From Winogradskyella costae (GTDB taxonomy: Bacteria; Bacteroidota; Bacteroidia; Flavobacteriales; Flavobacteriaceae), in contig NZ_JABFDK010000001.1 in the NCBI RefSeq assembly GCF_013403865.1, positions 1,612,001 through 1,676,000 of the forward strand: 64,000 bases of DNA, read 5' to 3'. The notes under the pieces were generated by a model. That model saw only the letters and a list, made by a program, of their open reading frames with translations, was not told where the DNA came from and did no database searches. Made by a program: the position numbers and the translations under genes. Positions 7,355 through 15,883 of this stretch are shown piece after piece; position 1 is the first letter of the stretch; every line of letters begins with the position of its first letter.

Positions 7355-9136
7355 TTATATCCAAATGTCATCTGAATTGCCAGAACTTAATTTCTCACTA
7401 GCACTTTTTAATTCCAATAAAAGTGGTTCAATTGCATCGAATCTATTTTGTAAAAAATTAAAATAATCTAAATCATATCCTCCATTAATTAGTTTGTCAG
7501 CATTCCCAATATAATGCGTATTTAAAGATTGTTTTAGATTACGGTTTTTAGCTTTTATTTCTCCCAAGTACATTTTTGGTGGTTTATTACTAATTTTGAT
7601 GTTTTCTATTTTGTTAATTCTCACTTTATTCAGAATAGTATCCGAAAAATCAAACTCTGTAGAATCTTTACCAAATTTAGTTTCTATATAATCTGAAGGG
7701 AAGATGTGATGAACATCAACTTTTTCGTTGAAACTAACGTCCGCATTATTGTTTAAGTTTTTAAAAGGTGTTTTATGCCACATATAGTAGTTCAATGCTA
7801 AAAATTTGGCATTTGATTTACTGTCTATTTTTTTAAATTCATCGAAAGAATAATCAATTCTGATTTTTTGCCAATATGTTTTATTTGGAAATTTATTCCG
7901 TGCCAAATTTTTCATTATATCGCAATCTTCTTTTATTACGACATTTGTTGAACCGTGTCTTGCCCCTCCATATCTCGTATCTAAAATAGAACCGTAAAAC
8001 CAGAATTTAAGTAAGTCAAGTTGTTTCTGACTTGCTTGAGAAAACTCTTTATGTTTTAAATTTTGATAAAAAGATAAAATAGGTAAAAGCATTGTTTTAT
8101 AAGGGATTTTATCAATGTCAAACAACCATTTATTTTCAATTAACCAACCTTGAATAGTAGATAAATCCTTCACGGTGTCTTTCCAGTAATCATTGAAATC
8201 TGAACCGTTTAAATCTTTTAAGATAGATTTTTTAGTAACTGCATCATTAGCTACATAGTTGATATATCTAACAGTAGAATCTACTAGCTTCTCATTGAAG
8301 AAAGTGTGTTCTTTTATTGCTTTGTCAATTTCACTTCTTAAATTAAATTCGGTATATACTTTCGCTGTAATTATGTCTGTAAAAGAAAGTGTAAGTCCTT
8401 GTGAATTACTACGTTCAAAATACAAGCAGAATTTCTCAATACTCATATCTAACAATTGAACAGAAATCAATGTCTTTTGTTTTAGAATGGAAGAATTAAA
8501 ATCAGATTTAAGTTGAATTGCAAAATCACGTAGAACTTCTTTTTTCTCGTTATCTAGAGAAAAAGTATCAAGAATTGGATTAATGTATTCATCAAGAAAA
8601 GGCGCTTCTCTATTGCTTCTAGCTTCGTACAAATCTTTTAAACTAATAAATAAAGTCTTTTCATCAGGTTTGCTTGAGTCAAAGCCATCAACATACTCGT
8701 CATACCCTACTTTTATTTTTTTATTTTCATAGTCATAATATTCGTCAGATAATAGTGTGTCTATATCTTTAAACAATAAATTAACAACATCTGGACCTTT
8801 AAGAGTTCTATATATTGAAGTAGCTCTTTGTTGTCCATCTAAAATTGTATAGATATCATCTACTTCAAATTCTTGTTCAGTATACTTTTTAGGAATTGGT
8901 CTTCTTTTTTTAGAGCCTCTTTCTCGTAAGTCTAATTTTTTACAAGCTAAATCAAATTGAGGTTTTGAAAGAATTAAAGAACCAATAAACAAGTCTTTAA
9001 AAATAGAGTCGAATAAAGTTTCTGATTTTTCCAATGGCCATTTGAAATCTCTTTGGAATTCAGGAAGAAGAAGTTTTCCATTATCGTACATTGTTATTAA
9101 TTCTTCTATTGATTTTGTTGGTCTTGAGCTGCTCAT
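7355..9136 (-). CDS. DUF262 protein with C-terminal HNH-like motif (GmrSD-like), last gene of the R-M operon
   Basis: 593 residues. The N-terminus has the DUF262 pattern LLPEFQRDFKWP (about 23-34) and the nucleotide-binding DGQQRATS (100-107), as in the GmrS half of GmrSD type IV restriction enzymes and related ParB/Srx-fold proteins. The middle is helical. The C-terminal part has DVHHIFPSDYI (His pair near 475), which resembles the DUF1524/HNH nuclease motif, followed by NKVRINKIENIKISNK. The gene follows the PLD nuclease after 34 bp on the same strand, so it is probably the last gene of that operon. Its role next to a methylation-based R-M system is unknown: a second nuclease, a methylation-dependent defence, or an accessory factor. 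Confidence 0.8.
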   Translation of the reverse strand: MSSSRPTKSIEELITMYDNGKLLLPEFQRDFKWPLEKSETLFDSIFKDLFIGSLILSKPQFDLACKKLDLRERGSKKRRPIPKKYTEQEFEVDDIYTILDGQQRATSIYRTLKGPDVVNLLFKDIDTLLSDEYYDYENKKIKVGYDEYVDGFDSSKPDEKTLFISLKDLYEARSNREAPFLDEYINPILDTFSLDNEKKEVLRDFAIQLKSDFNSSILKQKTLISVQLLDMSIEKFCLYFERSNSQGLTLSFTDIITAKVYTEFNLRSEIDKAIKEHTFFNEKLVDSTVRYINYVANDAVTKKSILKDLNGSDFNDYWKDTVKDLSTIQGWLIENKWLFDIDKIPYKTMLLPILSFYQNLKHKEFSQASQKQLDLLKFWFYGSILDTRYGGARHGSTNVVIKEDCDIMKNLARNKFPNKTYWQKIRIDYSFDEFKKIDSKSNAKFLALNYYMWHKTPFKNLNNNADVSFNEKVDVHHIFPSDYIETKFGKDSTEFDFSDTILNKVRINKIENIKISNKPPKMYLGEIKAKNRNLKQSLNTHYIGNADKLINGGYDLDYFNFLQNRFDAIEPLLLELKSASEKLSSGNSDDIWI

Positions 9137-9170
9137 AATTTTAATTACGATATTTTTTGGTGAATTTTAA

Positions 9171-10109
9171 TTAAACAGAAAAATCTAAATAGTAAACTCC
9201 TTCCTCGATAATCGATACAGAGATAGTGTCTCTACCATATTTTACTAAATCCTCACGCAATACTCTTTGTCCTAATGGAATATTTAATCTTTCACGTATG
9301 TAAATACCCAATTCGTCTTTATGAGGAAATGAAGCTATTTGTTTTGGTAATTTTATATCGCTATTAGGTAACGGTTGAGAACCTTCCAATCTACCTTGCA
9401 TAATTACTCCATCATCCCAAACAAATTCAATTACTTCCTTAAGTGTTCCTTTTCTACTTTCAGGGTCAGGTTGAAGTATAGGAAATAATTTTGGATATTT
9501 TCTTATGTGCTCCATTCTGATTGGAATGTTAGCATCATTTGGTCTAACATTAGCATCTGCAAATCCCCAATTCAAACCGTGTCCATTGTGAGTTTGACCA
9601 GTTCTAGGGTCATAAAGAATCATTTCACAAACAGCTTTGTCATAAGTTTCCTCAACTTTTTCAGATTCTTTTATTTCTACAGTATTACATTCTCGTGCTG
9701 AATTTAATATTATCTCAATATATCCTTTCATTACGTAAAGTTGATTTTCATCAACTTCTAGTAAGGTTTCTCGATAGTCGTTAAATAAGCCATTTGAAGA
9801 AAAATTTGCCGAACCAATTAACCCTTTGATTGGTGTATTGCCATTAAGCCACAAATAACATTTTGAGTGACAAGCAATATCTGGATAGAAAATTTTTCTG
9901 TTTTCGTTATGAAGTCCAACAAGTTGTTGGTGTAATAGAAATTTTCGATTTTCTTTTTGAAGACCGTAAATTATTGTACTCTTAAAAGGTAGTTCTCCCA
10001 ATTTTTTGATTGGGTCTGGACCCAAAAAACCACTTAATGCAATAAAATCAGTTGCTTGTTGTGGAACTGATTCAAAGAACAGTTTGTTTAGATTTTTATA
10101 GTGTAGCAT
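9171..10109 (-). CDS. NgoFVII-like restriction endonuclease (phospholipase D fold)
   Basis: 312 residues. The N-terminal half carries the PLD-type catalytic motif as a single copy: CHSKCYLWLNG (His81, Lys83) followed by GLIGSANFSSNG (Gly99-Asn102), the H-x-K...G-S-x-N pattern of metal-independent nucleases such as BfiI and NgoFVII, which work as dimers. The C-terminal part (about 160-312), with YDPRTGQTHNGHGLNWG and a lysine/arginine-rich tail, would be the DNA-binding (B3-like) domain. The start overlaps the end of the upstream methyltransferase by 14 bp, implying coupled translation. With two cytosine-C5 methyltransferases beside it, this is the restriction subunit of the system. The recognition sequence cannot be read from the protein. 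Confidence 0.85.
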   Translation of the reverse strand: MLHYKNLNKLFFESVPQQATDFIALSGFLGPDPIKKLGELPFKSTIIYGLQKENRKFLLHQQLVGLHNENRKIFYPDIACHSKCYLWLNGNTPIKGLIGSANFSSNGLFNDYRETLLEVDENQLYVMKGYIEIILNSARECNTVEIKESEKVEETYDKAVCEMILYDPRTGQTHNGHGLNWGFADANVRPNDANIPIRMEHIRKYPKLFPILQPDPESRKGTLKEVIEFVWDDGVIMQGRLEGSQPLPNSDIKLPKQIASFPHKDELGIYIRERLNIPLGQRVLREDLVKYGRDTISVSIIEEGVYYLDFSV

Positions 10110-11370
10110 ATTTTAGTTTAGGTTCGTTTAATTCTTCAAAAAGACCATTTTTCATTCTAAACGTTTTGTCAACAGTTTCAAATATTTCGCATACAGTTTC
10201 TGCAATTACTTTTGAAAATTGAGGCGGAACAGCATTTCCAATCATTTTATATTGATCTCCTCTTGAACCTAAAAATTCAAAATCATCATCAAAAGTTTGT
10301 ATTCTAGCAGCTTCTCTTACTGTAATTGTTCGAGCTTGGTTTGGGTCTGGATGAATATGTCTTAAACCATCTTTATATAAATGAGCAGGAATTGTATTGC
10401 TTGGTTTATCTTCTCGTATAACGTGGTATTTATGAAATTTAGAATCTTTACCAGTTTTTTCTTTATATAATTGAATTAGAGCTTTACTCGAAGTGTATTT
10501 TTCAGTTCCACTCAAAATATCTTCTGTTAGCATTTTAAAGATTTCTATATCTCTTTCACTGTGCATTCTTGGTTCGTGGTTATTTGGTAAAGCCACACCA
10601 TTTAATTTTACTGAATGCGAATGTTTTGGATTTAATTTTGAAGGATATATTTTAGGTAAATTTTCGAAAGCAACTTTAGAATTCATAGGTTCTGAACTTG
10701 CCTTTTCCTTCATAAGTGAATAAAATCTACGAACTTGTTTTGTACTATTTTCGCTTTTTTCCACACCAAAAATGATGACTCTTTTTCTTTTTTGAGGAAC
10801 ATTATAGTATGATGTGTCAAACAAAGCATTTTCTCTTAAGTTTTCAGTTATTTCATAACCGATTTCCTCAAAAGCTTTTCTAACTCTTTTGACAATAGAT
10901 ATTCCGCCTGGTTTTGCAGAAAGAATCCCTTCTACATTTTCAAAAACAAATGCTTTAGGTTGAAAGTGGTTAACCATTTTTACATAACTCTCAAATAAGA
11001 AATTACGATAATCGTCTTGCATGCCATTTTCATCTCTAACTCTTCCAGCCATTGAATATGCTTGACAAGGTGGACCTCCAACAATTAGGTCTACATTTTT
11101 GTCTCCAACGATTTTATCAAGTCCTTCACTTTTTCCAAATTTTGAATCATCAAAACCATTGATTAATTCTTCTGTTCTTTGAATATCGAAATGTAATATA
11201 TTATTGCGGTCTAAATCATAATTCCATTTTATGTTCAATCTCTTTTTAAGAGTTTGAACAGTTGGAAATTCCCAGTCGACAGCAGCTAAAGTATTGTACT
11301 TTTCTGTTTGAAGAAATCCGTCTGTTAATCCACCACAACCAGCGAATAAGTCAATTACGTTAATTTTCAT
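10096..11370 (-). CDS. DNA (cytosine-5-)-methyltransferase 1 of the R-M operon
   Basis: 424 residues with the ordered C5-methyltransferase motifs: motif I DLFAGCGGLTDGF (7-19), motif IV GGPPCQAYSMAGR with catalytic Cys102, motif VI FENVEGIL, motif VIII QKRKRVIIFGV, and motif X YKMIGNAVPPQFS near the C-terminus. The target-recognition region lies between VIII and IX (about 210-340). It transfers methyl from S-adenosylmethionine to cytosine C5 in the recognition site, protecting host DNA from the linked nuclease. It overlaps its neighbours by 11 bp upstream and 14 bp downstream. Confidence 0.93.
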   Translation of the reverse strand: MKINVIDLFAGCGGLTDGFLQTEKYNTLAAVDWEFPTVQTLKKRLNIKWNYDLDRNNILHFDIQRTEELINGFDDSKFGKSEGLDKIVGDKNVDLIVGGPPCQAYSMAGRVRDENGMQDDYRNFLFESYVKMVNHFQPKAFVFENVEGILSAKPGGISIVKRVRKAFEEIGYEITENLRENALFDTSYYNVPQKRKRVIIFGVEKSENSTKQVRRFYSLMKEKASSEPMNSKVAFENLPKIYPSKLNPKHSHSVKLNGVALPNNHEPRMHSERDIEIFKMLTEDILSGTEKYTSSKALIQLYKEKTGKDSKFHKYHVIREDKPSNTIPAHLYKDGLRHIHPDPNQARTITVREAARIQTFDDDFEFLGSRGDQYKMIGNAVPPQFSKVIAETVCEIFETVDKTFRMKNGLFEELNEPKLKYATL

Positions 11371-12436
11371 CTTTCAAATAGTTTATTAAGTGAGTACCAA
11401 GAACTTTTCCTAGTAATGGTGGAACAGCATTTCCAACTTGTCTGTATTGTTGAGTTTTATTACCTAAAAAAACAAACTCGTCTGGAAAGGATTGTAATCT
11501 CGCATTTTCTCTAACGCTAGGAACTCTATTCCATTTATAATGAAAGTGATTTCTATGACCTGTATCTATAGTTTTAGATGGTCTTTTACTGTGATATCTA
11601 GTCCAAGCTTCATTAAATTTTCTAGAATCTCCAACTCCTGGTGGCAAATCTTTATGATTTCCGCCTTCGGGAACTTGTGAAATAACATTTATAACGTGTT
11701 CAGTATGTTGTGTTCCAAGATGGTTTTTTAAAACTTTGTTTCCATTTCGCATTGTTTTCTGATATTGACTAGAAGCTTTTTTGTCGTACGATAATTCTTC
11801 ATTCCCTAAATCGCTGACTAAATTTGGCAAGTCTCCAATTGCATCTTTACAACCAATATATTCTTCTGGTTTATGAGTTTTTTCTGGAAATTCAAAAACT
11901 CCTAATTCTTTTTTTAGTGCTACAAAAAACACTCGTTTTCTTATCTGTGGAACTCCGTAGTCTGGTGCATATAAAAGTTTAGGATTACAGTTATATCCCA
12001 TTTCTTCGCACAATTCAATAATCTCTTTTTTTGCTTTTCCTTTGTATAGATTGAGTAGTCCTGGAACATTTTCAATAATTATAGCTTTTGGATTTACTCT
12101 TTTAGCAAGTTTGAATACAGCATTAAAAAGCGTATTTCTTTCGTCATTTTCATTCCTTGCTCCAGTCAAAGAGAAACCTTGACAAGGTGGTCCAGCGATT
12201 ATAACATCTACTTTATGTTCTCCCTTTGATTCTACAATTTTATCTATTGAGTCGTCTTCGTGCAAGTCTAAAAGAAGTGTTTTAGAATCGTTATGGTTTT
12301 GTTCAAATGTTTTTAAAGCTATTTCTGTATTATCTACACCTAAAATAACGTGGAATCCAGCTTGCTGGAATCCATAAGAGAATCCTCCGCATCCAGAGAA
12401 TAAGTCGATTGCGGTTAATTTTCTATTCATTTTCAA
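11360..12436 (-). CDS. DNA (cytosine-5-)-methyltransferase 2 of the R-M operon
   Basis: 358 residues with motif I DLFSGCGGFSYGFQQAGF (11-28), motif IV AGPPCQGFSLTGARN with catalytic Cys85, motif VI ENVPGLL, motif VIII QIRKRVFFVAL and motif X YRQVGNAVPPLLGK. The target-recognition region differs from that of the neighbouring methyltransferase. Two different C5 enzymes with one nuclease usually mean that each strand of an asymmetric site needs its own methylase, or that the two cover degenerate sites. Its start overlaps the controller-type gene by 14 bp, so expression is probably translationally coupled. Confidence 0.93.
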   Translation of the reverse strand: MKMNRKLTAIDLFSGCGGFSYGFQQAGFHVILGVDNTEIALKTFEQNHNDSKTLLLDLHEDDSIDKIVESKGEHKVDVIIAGPPCQGFSLTGARNENDERNTLFNAVFKLAKRVNPKAIIIENVPGLLNLYKGKAKKEIIELCEEMGYNCNPKLLYAPDYGVPQIRKRVFFVALKKELGVFEFPEKTHKPEEYIGCKDAIGDLPNLVSDLGNEELSYDKKASSQYQKTMRNGNKVLKNHLGTQHTEHVINVISQVPEGGNHKDLPPGVGDSRKFNEAWTRYHSKRPSKTIDTGHRNHFHYKWNRVPSVRENARLQSFPDEFVFLGNKTQQYRQVGNAVPPLLGKVLGTHLINYLKDEN

Positions 12437-12755
12437 AATTTAATTTTGCTTGTTTTACGTTAGTATTTCTGAAATAAGTGGCATTGTTTTCTGCAACTGA
12501 AAAAACTGATTCAGAGCATTTGTATTTTAAAGCTTCTTTTGCAAATTTGTCAGCAAAAAACAAGTCATTAACTTTCTGATTGTCAATTTTCAAGATTTTA
12601 GAAAGCCTTTCGAGTTTTGAAATACTGAACTTCTGTGTTCCATTTTCAATTCGGCAAATTGCACTGGTATTTATACCAATTTGATTACCAAATTCAGTTT
12701 GTGTCCAATCTCGTTTTTCTCGTTCGTTCTTAATAAATTGTCCGAAACCTGCCAT
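12423..12755 (-). CDS. XRE-family HTH regulator, likely controller (C) protein of the R-M operon
   Basis: 110 residues starting at ATG 12755 (MAGFGQFIKNEREKRDW). A Cro/C1-type helix-turn-helix spans about residues 5-60 (TQTEFGNQIGINTSAICRIENG), followed by a C-terminal extension of about 50 residues not usual in the shortest C proteins. An in-frame TTG exists at 12794 but falls inside the likely -7 box, so the ATG is preferred. It is the first gene of the operon and sits beside palindromes that look like its own operators. This matches C proteins that delay nuclease expression until methylation is complete. Confidence 0.85.
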   Translation of the reverse strand: MAGFGQFIKNEREKRDWTQTEFGNQIGINTSAICRIENGTQKFSISKLERLSKILKIDNQKVNDLFFADKFAKEALKYKCSESVFSVAENNATYFRNTNVKQAKLNFENE

Positions 12756-12770
12756 TGTATTTATTTTAAA

Positions 12771-12781
12771 GTCAAGTTGAC
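12771..12781. promoter_or_regulatory. Palindromic operator candidate downstream of the R-M promoter
   Basis: GTCAAGTTGAC is a perfect palindrome of 5-bp half-sites around a central base. It lies just downstream of the likely transcription start and 15 bp before the ATG of the HTH gene. A related half-palindrome GGTCAACTTTTGA lies at 12820-12832, so AGTTGACC (12775-12782) and GGTCAACT (12820-12827) form an inverted pair around the promoter. Confidence 0.6.
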
Positions 12782-12791
12782 CTATTTTTAG

Positions 12792-12827
12792 CAAATGTAA
12801 TTATAATTTGCGAATTTAGGGTCAACT
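12792..12827 (-). promoter_or_regulatory. Promoter of the R-M operon with operator half-site over the -33 region
   Basis: On the minus strand TACATTTG (12799-12792) matches the -7 consensus TAnnTTTG. TTGA (12825-12822) stands 22 nt upstream as a -33 candidate and lies within the GGTCAACT operator copy. A repressor bound there would occlude the -33 box, while one bound at 12771-12781 would block the start site. The promoter fits within the 45 bp between the polA stop codon and the transcript start. Confidence 0.55.
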
Positions 12828-12839
12828 TTTGAAAGAATT

Positions 12840-15692
12840 CTAATGCGCCTCCAACCAATTCAGCCCAGTATCCACCTCAACATCAAGCGGTACATCCAAT
12901 TTAAACGCACTTTCCATTTCGGTTTTAATTAATGTGGTGAGTTCTTCGAGTTCTGGTTTGTAGATGTCAAAGACCAATTCATCATGCACTTGTAAGAGCA
13001 TCTTCGATTTATAATTGCCAGCTTCAAGCTTGTTGAAAATATTAATCATGGCGATTTTAATGATATCGGCAGCACTTCCTTGTATGGGTGCGTTAACGGC
13101 ATTTCGTTCAGCAGCACCTCTAACCACAGCGTTACGCGAGTTGATGTCTTTTAAATACCGACGACGACCCAAAACGGTAGAAACATAGCCATGATCTCTT
13201 GCAAAATCAACTTGCTTACTCATGTAGGCTTTTAATTTTGGATAGGTTTCGTAATAGGTGTCAATGAGTTCTTTGGCTTCACCACGCGATAAATCGGTTT
13301 GGTTACTTAAGCCAAAGGCAGACACGCCATAGATGATTCCGAAATTCACGGTTTTGGCATTGCTACGTTGTTCTCTGGTCACTTCTTCCAGTGGCACACC
13401 AAATACTTTGGATGCGGTTGAGGCATGAATATCTTCGCCGTTTTTAAAGGCTTCAATCATGGTTTCTTCTTCACTTAAAGCGGCAATGATTCGTAATTCT
13501 ATTTGCGAATAATCGGCAGCCAGTAAGGTGTACTCTTCGTTTCTTGGTACAAAGGCTTTACGGACTTGGCGACCACGTTCGGTACGAATTGGGATATTCT
13601 GTAAATTAGGATTGTTACTACTTAAACGCCCTGTTGCTGCAACGGTTTGCATGTAATCGGTATGCACGCGACCTGTAGACGGTTCTACTTGTAAAGGCAA
13701 GGCATCTACGTAGGTACTTTTTAATTTTGAAAGGCCTCTAAAGTCTAAAATCTTCTGAATAATCTCATGGTCTTTTGCTAAATAGGATAAGATATCTTCA
13801 CCTGTTTTATACTGTCCGGTTTTGGTTTTCTTTGGTTTATCTACCAGTTTCATTTTTTCAAACAATACAATACCTAACTGTTTTGGAGATGCAATATTGA
13901 ATTCTTCACCTGCCGTGGCATAGATTTCTTGTTCAAGCGTTGCAATGTCATTATTTAGTGCTTCGGATAAGGAATCTAAAAATTTTGTATCGAGATTGAT
14001 ACCTTCTAATTCCATAGCCGCTAACACACGCAAAAGCGGAATTTCAATCTCATCGAATAATTTTTGGGTATTGGCTTCGCCTAATTCGGTAGTGAAATGT
14101 TCTTTTAGTTGTAAGGTGATATCGGCATCTTCAACGGCGTATTCGGTGAGTTTTTCTAAGGGCACATCGCGCATAGATAACTGGTTCTTTCCTTTTTTAC
14201 CAATCAATTCGGTAATAGAAATTGGAGTGTAGTTCAAATACGTTTCAGCAAGAACATCCATGTTGTGACGCATGTCTGCATTAATTAAATAATGCGCTAA
14301 CATGGTATCGAATAATTTGCCTTTTACCTCAACATTGTATTTGGCTAATACTTTGATATCGTATTTTAAATTCTGACCAATTTTCTCGATGGTTTCGCTT
14401 TCAAAAAATGGTCTTAGTATTTCAATCAGTTCTTGTGCTTCTGTTTTATCTTCTGGAAAAGGTATGTAAAACCCTTTACCGACTTCCCAAGAAAATGCAA
14501 TCCCAACCAATTCTGCGGTTAATGGATTTAAGCCTGTGGTTTCGGTGTCAAAGCACACAGACGTTTGACTCATTAGATTTTTGAGAAACAATTTGGTTGC
14601 CATACCAGGCGCAACGCTTTGGTAAAAATGAGAATAGGTTGCTGAGGTTTTTCTAGTATTTTCTGAAATAGTTTCAGTGGTTGATGGTTCGCCACCTCCA
14701 AATAAAGAGAATTGACCAGCTCCTGCTGATTTTTCTTCCGTAGGAGTGGTTTTCGGTGCTTCCTTTTTATCTGAAGTTGGAGTAGAAGTTCCGGCGGACT
14801 GCATGGCTTCAGCAGCAAAGGTTTTATTAAAATTATCAATGAGACGTCTAAATTCTAACTCTTGAAAAATTTCGGTCACTTTTGGAATATCAGGTTCTGA
14901 CATTTCAAAATCCTCGGCATTAAAATCCACCGGAACATCGAGCATAATGGTGGCTAATTTTTTAGATAATAGCCCGAGTTCTTGATTGGCTTCAATCTTC
15001 TCTTTCATTTTGCCTTTGAGCTCATGTGAATTTGCAAAAAGGTTTTCCATGCTGCCATAAGCCGCTAAAAACTTCTTGGCTGTTTTTTCACCAACACCTG
15101 GTAATCCAGGAATATTATCAGAGGCATCTCCCATCATCCCTAAAAAGTCAATGACTTGTAGTGGATCGGTAACTTCAAATTTCTTTTGAACTTCTGGGAT
15201 ACCCCAAGTTTCATAACCACCTCCAAAAACAGGTCGGTACATAAATATGTTTTCAGAAACCAATTGCGCAAAATCCTTATCTGGAGTCACCATAAAGGTT
15301 TTGTAGCCTTCTTTTTCCGCTTTTTTAGCTAGCGTTCCAATAACATCATCGGCTTCATAGCCTTCTTTCACCATGATAGGAATGTGCATGGCTTCTAGAA
15401 TACTACAAATGTATGGAATAGCTGTTTTTATGCCTTCAGGTGTTTCGTCTCTGTTAGCTTTGTAGGCCTCGAACATTTCCACGCGGTCTGCACTTCCACC
15501 TTTATCAAAACAAACGGCTAAATGATCTGGGCGTTCACGCTTAATGACATCTAATAGGGAATTCATAAAACCCATGATGGCTGAGGTGTCTTCTCCTTTA
15601 GAATTTATTCTTGGGTTTTTTATAAAAGCGTAGTAGCCACGAAAAATAAGGGCGTAAGCATCGACGAGAAATAGGCGTTTTTGGTCTGACAT
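12840..15692 (-). CDS. polA: DNA polymerase I
   Basis: About 950 residues from ATG 15692 (MSDQKRLFLVDAYALIFRG); a possible upstream start at 15719 would add nine poorly fitting residues. Three domains are visible. A 5'-3' (flap) exonuclease occupies about 1-290. A 3'-5' proofreading domain carries VCFDTETTGLNPL with the catalytic D and E preserved. The polymerase domain has ADYSQIELRI (motif A), KTVNFGIIYGVSAFG (O-helix region) and VHDELVF (motif C). It fills gaps in excision repair and removes Okazaki primers. A low-complexity linker (S/T/E/G-rich, about 305-355) separates the first two domains. The R-M operon begins 45-85 bp downstream on the same strand. Confidence 0.96.
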   Translation of the reverse strand: MSDQKRLFLVDAYALIFRGYYAFIKNPRINSKGEDTSAIMGFMNSLLDVIKRERPDHLAVCFDKGGSADRVEMFEAYKANRDETPEGIKTAIPYICSILEAMHIPIMVKEGYEADDVIGTLAKKAEKEGYKTFMVTPDKDFAQLVSENIFMYRPVFGGGYETWGIPEVQKKFEVTDPLQVIDFLGMMGDASDNIPGLPGVGEKTAKKFLAAYGSMENLFANSHELKGKMKEKIEANQELGLLSKKLATIMLDVPVDFNAEDFEMSEPDIPKVTEIFQELEFRRLIDNFNKTFAAEAMQSAGTSTPTSDKKEAPKTTPTEEKSAGAGQFSLFGGGEPSTTETISENTRKTSATYSHFYQSVAPGMATKLFLKNLMSQTSVCFDTETTGLNPLTAELVGIAFSWEVGKGFYIPFPEDKTEAQELIEILRPFFESETIEKIGQNLKYDIKVLAKYNVEVKGKLFDTMLAHYLINADMRHNMDVLAETYLNYTPISITELIGKKGKNQLSMRDVPLEKLTEYAVEDADITLQLKEHFTTELGEANTQKLFDEIEIPLLRVLAAMELEGINLDTKFLDSLSEALNNDIATLEQEIYATAGEEFNIASPKQLGIVLFEKMKLVDKPKKTKTGQYKTGEDILSYLAKDHEIIQKILDFRGLSKLKSTYVDALPLQVEPSTGRVHTDYMQTVAATGRLSSNNPNLQNIPIRTERGRQVRKAFVPRNEEYTLLAADYSQIELRIIAALSEEETMIEAFKNGEDIHASTASKVFGVPLEEVTREQRSNAKTVNFGIIYGVSAFGLSNQTDLSRGEAKELIDTYYETYPKLKAYMSKQVDFARDHGYVSTVLGRRRYLKDINSRNAVVRGAAERNAVNAPIQGSAADIIKIAMINIFNKLEAGNYKSKMLLQVHDELVFDIYKPELEELTTLIKTEMESAFKLDVPLDVEVDTGLNWLEAH

Positions 15693-15762
15693 GTTTTTCA
15701 ATTTGAAAATTAATGTCACCTTGAATGCTGTCGAAAGTTCATTAAAACACTAGGTTTTAAGT

Positions 15763-15780
15763 TTTCGACTGCGCTCGAAA
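15763..15780. repeat. Near-palindromic repeat of the TTTCGA...TCGAAA type
   Basis: TTTCGACTGCGCTCGAAA, followed by TGACA, lies in the divergent gap between polA and the isoaspartyl peptidase gene, with a related CTGTCGAAAG at 15729-15738. From memory, similar motifs recur between genes in many flavobacteria; only this instance is visible here. Confidence 0.4.
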
Positions 15781-15883
15781 TGACAATGGAATACAATTGC
15801 TTAGCTTAAGTAAAACAATAGCCTGCAAATTACAAAAACTAAAGCGTTTATTTAAAAAGCAATTTGTAATTTTCCAAACTTAA

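Noticed and set aside
12756-12794. Upstream TTG start for the HTH regulator
   Set aside because: It lies within the TACATTTG -7 box and would place the operator inside the coding sequence; ATG 12755 gives a normal HTH N-terminus.
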